A stretch of DNA of 64,000 nucleotides from Microbotryomycetes sp. JL201 (lineage: Eukaryota; Basidiomycota; Microbotryomycetes): the NCBI GenBank assembly GCA_033819885.1, contig JAQYUZ010000001.1, positions 806,001-870,000 on the forward strand, in the 5' to 3' direction. Positions within the stretch are counted from its first letter, which is position 1, and each line of letters starts with the position of its first letter. Under the pieces are notes generated by a model. It ran no database searches. It was not told the origin of the DNA and was given only the letters and a program-made list of their open reading frames with translations. The translations under genes and the position numbers were made by a program. Shown here piece after piece: positions 11,146 through 21,550 of this stretch.

Positions 11146-13299
11146 ATGACACCCGTCCACGTACTACCAACCGAGCTCATCGACCATGTCATCGACCAAC
11201 TGCCACCGTCAGAGCTGCAACATACTGCCGTGCGTGCCGTCCGAGCCGGCGCAACGGTCAGCAGAGCGTTGCTGTGGCGTCATGTGCGCATCACACGCGA
11301 GAGACAAGCGTGGCAGTGTATTCTTCAACTTGGCAAGACAAGAGACGACATCAGACACACCCGAACCATCACCGTAGACTCGGTGTGGCGGTCAGTCGAA
11401 TTGCTGATAATGGATCATCGTTCACGACTCACTCATATACTTTGCAACGTTGGACCAGAGACGACCCTCAAATGCTCGTCAACCTTGTGCGCATGCCCCC
11501 GCTTGCGTGGTCGGTGCGAGTGTCAATCGGACCACTGTGGGCGCCAGAGCATCTCGACGAACTGCTCGACAAGCCCTCTTGGATGCGCACGATCGAGCAA
11601 TGCTGGTTCAGGTTCAACCCTTATGTGACACAGCGCAGCTACTACACATTCCTCAAGGTAGGAATTAAGCCTTTTTTTCCTGTTGGGCGCGCCCGCCCAT
11701 GTTTCAGCCAAGATTAACAATTTGTTCGGCACAGGGCGCATTCTTTGACTCGTCGCCCGTGATCCTATCGACTTGGTCGCCTGAAGAAGCGCCCAAGATC
11801 AGGCGTCTCGCGTTCGAGCAAGACCTGCCACCGAATCATGGCGTCGAGCGCTCGTCTGTGCCGGCTTTTGGCCTACGGGACCTCGCTGATGCGTTGGACA
11901 GAGACCAAGCCGATACGGATCCGGACAAGGATGGTATTGTCCCTCCTACAAAGGCACCCGAGTCGACTTTCGACTTTGCGCAACCGATTGTGAGCAAATT
12001 TGACTTTGACGTCCATGCTCGGCTACCTGACTCCAAAGCGGGTTCTTCGGGCAGGTCTTTCATCGTTTAGCTTGGGTAGACATCCTCGGTCGATCGACAA
12101 TCGGAGCTCAGTTGACGCATCTCGTGCTGCGCTTGCCGCGCCGAAACACGTTGTCTGCATTGACAGCGTCGCCATTATCGTTCCCGGCGCTCGTCCACCT
12201 CGACATTTCAACCACCCAGGTGACGTCCGACCCGAGGTTCCCGGCTTTGTTGCGTTTGCATCCTCAATTGTCGTCCATTGTTTTGGATCGGTGCACGGGC
12301 TTGGTTGGACAGAAAGAGCCAGACAACCAACCCGCTTTGGCGACGATCCAATGGTTGGGCAAATGTTGCGCTGGGTCAGGTAATGCGAGAGCCGAGGAAG
12401 TTGCAAGAGCGTGGTACAAGGTGCTCAAATCGAGACCGAGGCACGCTGCCACGGTTGCGACGGGCGGAGGTAGAAGACGGAGACGGTCCTCGGTTTCGTC
12501 GTCGTCTGCCGCGGGACCGATCTCGAGCTCGATCGGATCAAGCGGGAGTGGCGGCGGCACAAACGCGAGGCCTGGTGAAGCCGATGCGGCACCCCTTGTG
12601 CGTGACTTGATTGTCATTGCGCCGCCGCCGTCTCTGTCGAAACTCGGTCTCGGTTTGTTTCAAATGTCGGACGCGATTGCGCATGTGTGGACGCGCGAAT
12701 TCAAGCAAGGTTACATGGACTCTATCACTAAATCGACCGGCAAGATTCACGACCAATTGACGAGGTGGCAGAATTGGGTCGATTCGGGCAAGGTTCTTGA
12801 CCAAACGAGACGACTGGTCGGTTTCAAAGACGCCGTCGTTCGATCTCGCATGGACTTGTTCCCTGGTCTGTCACGAGTGGACGTTGAACGACAAGTTGAA
12901 TGGTTGCAAACCGAGTCAATGACGAGCGAACCTGATCCAGCCGTCGCAAACTTGTACCATTTGTACGATCTGGTTCCGATCAGTGTCGTTGAAGCAAAAC
13001 GTGTTCAAAGCCGAATCGAAACAAAGTGGAGCGAGTTTAATTTATGTTTTGTGGCTGATTGCAGCGGTCAACCTGGAACGGCACATCTCAGTTTGACGTC
13101 TGTGATAGCCGGCAGTCGAGCGAGTGTGCCTGTTCAAGAAACATTTGAGCAACGGCAAGCGCGAGAGTGGGCTTTCAAGGATCGAGAGGACGAGGAGCGG
13201 GCACGGTGGCGCAAGAGTGAGGCTGTGCACGCGCGGGCAGAGGATGGGTCAAAGTGCGCGCACGTGTGTGCAAGAGAGGCGTGGTACGAAGAGGACTAG
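11146..13299 (+). CDS. F-box protein
   Basis: Four exons (11146-11390, 11459-11657, 11735-11989, 12055-13299) give 647 residues. The N-terminus VLPTELIDHVIDQLPPSEL is a typical F-box, the segment that binds Skp1 and links a substrate receptor to an SCF ubiquitin ligase. Downstream there are short leucine-rich stretches (LTHLVLRLPR, FPALVHLDIS) like the degenerate repeats of fungal F-box proteins, then a serine/glycine-rich insert and a charged, arginine-rich end. The second to fourth exons are each joined in phase by GTCAGT, GTAGGA and GTGAGC donors. The substrate cannot be predicted. The ATG at 11101 is rejected as start because it is out of frame. Confidence 0.75.
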
Positions 13300-13472
13300 T
13301 TCTAAGCGGTAATTGTCCGTGTTGTTGTCGTTGTACCCGAGTTGGCGCCGGTGTGAGGTGCTCGGGCGCGTGCGCGGGTGTGTTTTGCGCCAAGGATTTG
13401 CCGATCCGATTAAAATCGCCCGTCGCCCGGCCCGACACTCTGCCCCGAGTACACCGCACAAACACGACCGCG

Positions 13473-14456
13473 ATGAGCTCCGGAGACTCGCGACCGCTGC
13501 CTGAAGGATGGATCGAGCAATGGGATTCCAAGTCCGTGTCTGACGGCGTGCCACGCTGTCACATGGGAGCGTTTCGCTCGACGTGCTGACGCCGCCGCCG
13601 CCTGTTTGTGCAGCTACAATCGCCCGTTCTGGGTCGATACTCGGGTGAGCCCCCCTTTGTCTCTTCAATACCATGTCAATGTCCTCGACGCGTGTGCGCA
13701 CCTGTACGGCGCCATCCGAGTGTCGTGTGCACACTTGCTTGCGTCATCGTCCGGACTTGTCGCCACCGCCACGGCTGTACACGTTGCTGACACGCGCACT
13801 CTACACGCCAGGCGAACCCTCCACGATCAATTTGGACTCATCCGGCAGACGAACAGCCTCAAAAGTATGCGCCACCCGCCGGACCGCCACCGCCGCACGA
13901 CTCGTCCGCGACCGCACCCAACCACACGAACGGGTACGCCCACGACGAAAAGAGGGGCAGCAGTTACGGCAACAATGCACCCGTTCAACAACAACAGTCA
14001 TACTCTCCTCAACCCCCTTTGCAACAACAAGAGAAAAAAGGACTCGGTGGGTTCTTGAACAAGTTGAAAGGCGCCGGAGGAGGACCAGGATCGTCCTCCG
14101 GTCGACCGTACGGACAACCTCAGTACCCTCAGTACGCTCAACAGCAGCAACAAATGTACCCGCAACAAGGTGGATATTATCCTCAGCAAGGCTACGGTCA
14201 ACCCATGTATGCACAACAGCAAGGCATGATGGGTGGCGGAGGCATGATGGGCGGCGGCGGTAGACGAATGGGTGGAGGTGGTGGAATGGGAATGCCATTA
14301 ATGATGGGAGCAGGTGCAGGCTTACTTGGAGGCGCTCTCATCGGGGGAGCTATCGCAGACGGGCAAAACGACGCCTATCAAGACGGATACCAAGACGCGC
14401 AACAAGATGACTTTGGCGGAGGCGACATGGGTGGCGACATGGGAGGCGATTTTTAA
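13473..14456 (+). CDS. WW-domain, Gln/Gly-rich protein with C-terminal glycine-zipper-like segment
   Basis: Three exons (13473-13531, 13614-13644, 13812-14456) give 244 residues; the middle exon is only 31 nt. The N-terminus forms a WW domain split over all three exons: LPEGWIEQWD, YNRPFWVDTR and RSIWTHP, which holds both tryptophans and the terminal proline. The middle is rich in Gln, Tyr, Pro and Gly. A hydrophobic Gly/Ala segment (GAGLLGGALIGGAIADG) and a repetitive Asp/Gly tail follow. WW domains bind proline-rich ligands. The overall layout resembles fungal WW proteins with a glycine-zipper tail, whose function is poorly known. The start is preceded by a short 173-bp gap after the F-box gene. 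Confidence 0.8.
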
Positions 14457-14774
14457 AATTTTCAATCTAGCCCCCAAGTGTCTGCATATGGAACACACTT
14501 TGTTGAGCGGCTGGAAAGCAGGAACATGGACTGGACTTGCTTCAGAAACCTCACGTAAGCGCTTCTGATCCAATGGAATATCTTCTCTTTTGTATCACTC
14601 TGTGTAGCTTCCAATTCAATGCCATTCGACTCGACATTTGTCAATTTCAAGTCAAAACCAAACGAATCTGGCGAGAGAAAAACAGCTAGTAGTATTGGCA
14701 ACACGGACAAACGCTATGGACAGAGGGCCAAAGAAAAGACCCCCGAGAACTGAAATGAGACATCAAAGGGCAAC
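14457..14774. other. convergent 3' intergenic region
   Basis: Between two convergent stops; no coding signal. It presumably holds the 3' UTRs of the WW-domain gene and the Ppn1-like gene. Confidence 0.5.
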
Positions 14775-17700
14775 CTAGTCATGCTTGAACAAACACTGGT
14801 CACCTCGTCGACAACCTTCTGGAGAATTGAAAAACCGACAAGGCATCCGACCTTTACGTTTCTTTGGTCTTGGAGCGACCGCGTCCGTTCCGAACGAGCT
14901 TGGTGGTACGTAACCGTCATACTTTGACAAGTTGTGAAAATCGCCGCGAGGAGCTTGAGCCAAGAAATTCGAATGACCGCTAGCGACGTGTCTGATTACG
15001 CTTGGGTCAAACGACTTGAGTTGGTTCAACGCTTCGGCCGTCAATGGCGTCATTCCAGGTGCGCTTGTACCGGGTAGGTGTACGTTTTCGCCAATCGTTG
15101 AGCGTGCACCGTTCAATTGAGCCAACAATGCTGAAATTTGATCAGGAGCGGCCACGCCCATGTCGCTCGGGCCAGCCAAAGCTGCCGCGACCTTGTTATT
15201 TTTCTTTGCGAATGCCTGAGTGACGAAGGGATCGTTGACCAAGTCGTTCGACAACGGAATCGCCTGTGGTTCTCCAGCATCCTGGACAGAAGGCTCGGCT
15301 GCAGCCTCCTCGGGCACGGTCGACGTCGAATCGACGTCTCGACGAGAAAGATCCATCGTCGTAGGACGAACTTGAGCCTCTTCCGACTCTCGAGGAGTCT
15401 GAAAGGCCTCCCACTCGGTGCCAGTAGGAAACACGATCGCTACGAGCCCCGAGCACCGTCAACATCCGTTTTGACCCACGTTTGACGACACAGGAAAAAC
15501 AAACTCACATCGAGGCTCGTACCACTGGATCTCCTCCTCCATACCAACATCCAGGGAGAAAGCGTCTGCTTCTTCAGCCTCCATCATGGCCTTTGCGCTG
15601 TTTTTGCCGTCCATGACCTGTCGAGCAGACATGCGAATCAGTCAATCAGATATGTAATCCAGACTTGGACCTGCAACTGAACTCACAGCACGTTCACCAA
15701 TATCTCGAGCTTCGATGTAGCGATACTGAACCAGCGGTCCAACATTCTCGTCGTCCGTCCACCGCACACCTTTTCGCGCCTTGCCCGACGTCGTTGCCTT
15801 TGACGTCACTTTACCCTTTGTACCGTCCGCTGTGGCGACGCCGCTGCTCGAGTCCACATTCGAGGATTTTGCCGAGGCCGCCAGGCCAGGAGATGATTCT
15901 TTCTTGACAGTCTTGCTTTGTAGGTCTCGCATAACTCTAAACACGGTCGGCTGAGCCGCGACGGCCGGTGTCGTCGAGTTCTTGCGGAACGAAGGCAATT
16001 TTGGAGCAGGCTCGGCAACAGCTTTTGGTACGGTCGAGCTTGCGTTCGTCGGTAAAGCGGGTTTGAGCTTCTTCTCGGCTGGCGCTGCACGGAGGTATCG
16101 AGTGAGCTTTCCATCGCGACAGGATCTGGAGTCAGGCATGAACGCACCTGAAGGACCACCCTCTGCCTTTCGTTTTGGAGGGTCTGTCGACTTTGTCAAG
16201 CTGCCAAGACTCGCGCTCGCCTCTTTCTTGACCTGCGGGGCAGACGCGCCAGTGGGAGTTCTTGATTTCGCCGCTTTTGAAAGCTCAACAGCCTTGTTGA
16301 CAAGACTCTGAGCCAGAGGCTTGACAGGTGTAGTCGCTGCAAAACCCAATGTGCTCAGTCACAGGAACAAGCAATTTCTATTAAAAAGAGCGCACCGAAT
16401 TCTGGAGCTCTTGTGAGCTTGTTGAACCGCGCACCGAGCTTCTTGTATTGGGCGTAATGGTCGTATGTGAGGTCGAGCTTGTCGAAGATCTAGACAGGCG
16501 TGAATGGTGCCAAATAGAGTATCAGTTACCTGTCGTCAAGCCGACGGATAGGACGAGCTGTGTTTGCAGGTAAATTGATGTATTGCAATTTACAGGGTCT
16601 GCCAACTCGCGACAGTACGCGCTGTCGAGCTTTTGCATGTCTCTTATGGATTCCGCGCACGGGAAACGGACTCCCCGATCGCGACACGTAGGCACAACGT
16701 GATCAAAGTGACAGCGCAAACATTTGACGCCCAAACAATTGTGGATCGGGGAAAATAAATTCACACTCACCTGAAGCAGCGGCACCAAAGTCATGTTGAG
16801 CGGATTGTCTCGTTTCAAATCGGATTTGCTCCTTGTCAAAATCTCTGTCGCGCCCAAGAACCAATCGTACAGCAATCCAAACCCGTCCTTGACTGCTCGA
16901 CCAAGGAACGCGGTCCAGAAAGCCGAGTCGGCGTCTTTAAGCGCGAGCAGAATCTCGTGTCGGCTGGCCGGCGGTACGTCCGATCGGTCTCCCCAATAAC
17001 TCGGCTCTGCATCTTCTTGTCGACGGAAAAGGTTGAGAATGTTGCCTAGCTTTGTCGCACAGTTGACAGGGTTCTTTCTGAGGCGCTCTTTCGTCAGATG
17101 TTCTCGAACCACTGACAACGCCCGTCTCCACTGTTCGTCTGCTGACGTTTCTGCCGGCGGCAAAGACTCTGATCGTTTGCCTTTCGTTTCCTGCATCGAG
17201 GCAGGTGCCTTTCCCTTTGTGTTCGTCGGGGCCGAAGCCGAGCTCGCACGGTGGACTGGAATTTCAACCACCGGCGACATACGAGTGGACGACCCAGCCG
17301 CAGCTGGGAAAGAGTTCGACGTCCGCGCTGACGATTTGGACGACAATGTCGAGGACGATGCTCGGTCTGCAGTTTTGTCGATAGATTTGGCCGACGTCGA
17401 CGCCATTCGCGATCCAGAGCCGTGGCTGGTGACGAGTGACGCAGGCGAAATGCTGGCAGGCTGAGATGGCTGCGAGTACGCCGCTGACGAGGTGGATCCG
17501 AACGCAGACGCGCCACCGAGCGCAGTCGGGTCTATTGACATTGCCTGCTGGGGCTGCATCATGTATGACGACAGGCTACCAGCGCCGGAAAACGTAGTAT
17601 TATTCATCATATCAATGTCGTCATGTGCTTGCGAAAGGCTGGAAGCGAGCAGAGCCTCGTACTGCGGTGGTGGCGACATGAGTGGCGAAAAATCGTTCGG

Positions 17701-17856
17701 CATCTCGAATGCAAACGCAGTGGCAGGACCGGATGCATCATTCGATGATGAAGCACCGTTCATGTGATCCATTTCTCCATAACCCTCAAAGTCTAACAAA
17801 TCAGACATCTCGAGGTCACGTGTTGCTGAACTGGCAGTCATGGTGGCAACACTCAT
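14775..17856 (-). CDS. PNUTS/Ppn1-like phosphatase-1 regulatory scaffold
   Basis: Five exons (16771-17856, 16396-16489, 15687-16336, 15509-15617, 14775-15439) give 867 residues. After about 240 disordered residues comes a TFIIS N-terminal/LW-type helical domain (EILTRSKSDL, then LVPLLQ joined to IFDKLDLTYDHYAQY). Near residue 580 lies KGVRW, a match to the PP1-docking RVxF/W class, followed by PLVQYRYIEARDIGER. The last 21 residues form a CCCH zinc finger (C847-X8-C856-X5-C862-X3-H866). This order is that of metazoan PNUTS (PPP1R10). In fission yeast Ppn1 is the corresponding subunit of the cleavage and polyadenylation factor, controlling RNA polymerase II termination through Dis2/PP1. Intron 1 is long for this window (281 nt) and begins within the LW domain. 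Function by homology is likely. Confidence 0.75.
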
Positions 17857-19037
17857 GCGCAGCTGAGATGGAGACTAGCAACTTGGCAAGTTTGATGGCG
17901 ATCGCCGGGCTTTGAATGCCTATCGTCAACTTCTGTGGTGATGTCCTCTAAAATGGGCGGCGTGCTGCGCAGAGGGAAGCAGGCTATAGGTCAGCGACTG
18001 GACATGCAGACGACATATTGGGTTTATCTGAGCCATGAAAGTGTGTTCTGACTACGGTCGCGTGCAGCATCACCGCGCCTCCTGTCGGCGCCGGCATTTT
18101 AGACTGCTGCGGCGGAAAAAAAGGCCGGCAGGCCGCAACAGGAGGTGTACACAGGGTCTGCCGCTTGCGTGCATGCGTGACCGGCTGTAGCAAGTGTAGC
18201 AGACACATGCAAGTATTGCAATGCATGGTTTGACAAGCAAGCGCACATTTCGTCAATCACGACCCAGTTCTGTACTCAAGCTTACAAGCTGCGTAGGCAG
18301 GCAGACTTGGATGATCAGATCATGTCAGCGGATACGCCGGGGAGATGTGAAAGCTGGTGGAACTCACGATCAGGCTGGCTTGACGACGGCGCGTTCTGAT
18401 TGGTCGACGGCGGACACAGCGCCAATTCCGATGACGAGGATGTGCGGTCACCGAGCCAGCCGCCACAGCGAGCTGAAAGAGCGACTGCTTGAGAGACCTT
18501 TGCTAGTGCAGTGTTTGGGCAGAGGTTTGGCCAGCAAGAGGGCGCAAAACAGAGATCAAACTAGAAGCAACGAGTGCAGCAATAAGAGCCAGGCAGACAA
18601 ACAAAGAAAGCAAGTTCACAAGATTAAAAAGCTTCTGACGAGTGCCAGAACCGTGTGAGAGTCCAGGAGGGGTCCTGTCAGCAGTGGCCCGCGATGTGGG
18701 CGAAGAACAGAAGGCGCACGGCTGCGCTCAACTCATTTTCATCTGTCCTTATTTTATCGACGCCTGCAGGCACGCCTCCAATCATGTATACGACGTACTA
18801 GGCAACACCTGGCCACGCGCGACCGTCCACACTGCACTGCAAGCTTCAGCTCTCGGCTCGGCAACTGACCGGCGCTGGGACAGTACCGTATCTGCTTCGC
18901 AAGGGCGCGTACAGCAAGCCTTGTTCAGTTTCAAGAAGACTGAACAGGCATCCGCGTTGCACCTCAATCGGCCTCGTTGCTGCAGACTCGGCCGATTCAT
19001 TGTCCGTGCACACGCAGCTTCTGCGCCAATCTGGGTG
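17857..19037. other. 1.2-kb divergent intergenic region
   Basis: The largest promoter-like gap shared by two genes: the Ppn1-like gene (-) and the LIM-binding adaptor (+). Open frames at 18221-18658 and 18642-19037 lack motifs. The latter is in frame with the adaptor ATG at 19038 and has no stop for 132 codons, so an N-terminal extension cannot be excluded. Long leaders are common for fungal regulators of this class. Confidence 0.4.
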
Positions 19038-21431
19038 ATGCAGAACCAATCTACCACTCAGCCAATGGTCTCTGGCATGCATGGACAGCGCAGCATGTCC
19101 GGTCCATTGGCAGGACAGGCCGGTTCAGTCCCGCCGCTGGACATGCGCTTCAATCTTCAGTACGAACATCCAGGCAACATGCCGAACGGACAAATGTCGG
19201 GTGGAGGCATGCTCACGTCACCGGCACCGCCTCACGCGCAAATTGGCTCGCTGCCGCCAAGGTCGCCGCTTTCGTTCAACCAACCCACCGGCAAGGGCCC
19301 AGCACCGCACAGACCTCCTCTGACACAAGACTCATCGTCATTTCACGGCTCAACTGATGCTATGACTGCCATAGCCGAACAGCAGCGTGCAGGCAACATA
19401 GACGGCGGTAGTGCCAACTCTGCGCCGCCGTCAGCCGGTGTCAACTTGCCGCCGCCGCCGTATCGCCAGAGCCCCGTAGGCGTGTCTCCCACTGTTCAAA
19501 ATCCGCAGACTGGCTTCACTACTGGACCAGACGGCATGGGCCCCAGGGGACCGTCAGTCATGGGCATTCGCCCCATGCCACCGACACCGGCACAAGGTTT
19601 GCGGCCGGACGCTTTGCTTGGAGCCCATCTCGCGGCCATTGGGTGCGTTGCGTGCGCAGACTTGCCTTCCGCCCCAGCGCCCACACGCTCACTTTGACCG
19701 TGTGCAGGGCTGGACCCATAACAGCGTCTGCAGCAGGCGTTGGACCAGGACTTGCCAGACTCACCGCCCTCAGCGAGGCGCTTTCTGTTGCTCTTGAAGT
19801 GAGTCAGACGTCGCTTTGCACACCTTCTATCTGTCGCTGAAAGCGAATATCGCGCTTCCAGGTTTCCACGATGGAGGCATTGCGTGCCGTTGTCGCCAAC
19901 TTTTTCACAGACACTGCCGTGCTCAAGTATGGCCTGTTCGATCCTGTCGCTCAACTCAACAAAGTTTTCGGTCGGTCATCTGCCCGCACCTACGGCGAGG
20001 CGTTGCTTACCACGCTGCCCCTCAGAAATCCCGTGCGCGGCCTTTCCTCGGTTCCAACATATCGGCTCGCTCTCGGGCGTCATTGCGACGTCCATCTCTC
20101 CGCATTACGTACGAGAATTCGTACTGACCGCGCCACATCCTGCCCACGGAAGACCGATACACGTCGGCTACCTCTTGCGAGCAGACGAAGCCGTCTGGCA
20201 ATCAAAGTACATGGATGGCGCCAAAGTTGATCTCGTTGGCACCCTCACGGCTCACTTTGTACTGACAGCACAACCGGGAGGCGGAGTTGGTGGCGGCACC
20301 AGCCTCGCGCCACCTTTGCGAATAGAGAGCCTCGATTTCGACTCTAGAGGGCATGAGGAGTGGGTCAGCAGGGACGCATTTGTCGCTGAGAAGGTTGAAC
20401 GTTTGTACGACCTGCCGGGATATTCGTACGACGAAGATGAGCCGGCCGCGAATCACGCATCAAGCAGAACGAAAACAAGGAAGGCTTCTGGTGGCAACGC
20501 CGGCGTCTTGACACGACGGCGGAGTGGAGCTGGCGGCAAACTCGGGGACTCTGAAGACCACGCGAGTCCAACTAGAGGTCACAATCTGCCAAAGAGCGCG
20601 TCACTGCCAACTGAGCGGTACCCGGGTCTGGGCAGCGTTTCTTACCAGAACGTGTTGGCGCCGAGCAGCAAGATCGGCAGTTTTGGCATTACAGAAATGG
20701 GCATGCGCTGCCTCGAGGTAGGTCACCATGCTTTGCGTGGGTGTCACAAACTGACAAGAGCGTGGCAGATCGCAGAGTCAGTTGCTCAATTGCACGAGCT
20801 TATTGGATTTTCGCTAGAAAATGATCTCAGTCCTATCCGCAAGTGTTTCTGGCCTTCCAAATGAGCATGTATTGACAACGTTACCTTACAGAATCTCTCA
20901 CAAAGTATTCTGAGCTGCACCGATCGGGCTCGCTGCCAGATTTTCCGCAAGCGGGCCAGCCACCGGGCATGACCCCTATCTACACAATGCAACAAGGGCA
21001 GCAAGCAGCAGCGACAGCGAGAGCATGGCCAGCGTCCCCTCAAAGTGCGACTTTTCCGACACCGACTCTGCCTCCTGCGTCCATCGCTCAGACTTCTCAA
21101 CATCCGTCTCACAACACGTTCTACGCCTCGTCAACCGTTCCGCCTCCTCCATCAAATGTTGGCATGCCTCCATTGCCGCCACTCGTCAACACTGCAAGCC
21201 CAGCGCAGGGCATGGATCAATCGGCGTTTCACGCACGATCCATAGTAAGTTGAGCATCCAGTCCCCCCAACTACGCTGCGACTAAATTGCCGACACGTGC
21301 AGGCACCCAACATGGCCTCGATGGGCGACGCAAGCTTCAACGCTTATTTGGGCGGACAATCGCCAAACAAAAAGGACTCAGCATCGCACCAGAATGACGC
21401 GAACGCGCCTGCAGGTCCAGGTCGCCGTTAA
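19038..21431 (+). CDS. LIM-domain-binding (LDB/PtaB/Adn1/Mfg1-type) transcriptional adaptor
   Basis: Seven exons (19038-19642, 19708-19798, 19862-19970, 20026-20717, 20769-20838, 20892-21244, 21303-21431) give 682 residues. A Pro/Gly/Gln-rich N-terminus (1-200) is followed by the LIM-binding region at about 200-510: LARLTALSEALS, TDTAVLKYGLFD, FPRFQHIGSLSGVIATSIS, YDLPGYSY, then GITEMGMRCLE joined to IAESVAQLHELIGFSLEN. These motifs match fungal adaptors that partner Flo8/SomA-type factors to control adhesion, filamentation and biofilm genes in other species. Intron 5 is a GC-AG intron (donor C|GCAAGT at 20839); the phase and the family sequence SLTKYSELHR after it support this. Nuclear localisation is inferred. 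Confidence 0.8.
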
Positions 21432-21550
21432 AATCCCTCAGGAAATCAAGATGATGCATATGATAAGCAGTTCCGGATTGTGTGTCTGTTGCATGTTGTC
21501 ATTATTGCACACTATACTGTGACGTTATTGTTACAACAAGCAAATTCTAT

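Noticed and set aside
13801-14298. 165-codon minus-strand frame opposite the WW-domain gene
   Set aside because: It mirrors a Gln/Gly-rich coding exon and has no motifs; the plus strand has a complete WW domain and splice structure.
18221-18658. 145-codon frame in the 1.2-kb gap
   Set aside because: Polar low-information sequence in a promoter-sized region; no homology-like motif or supporting structure.
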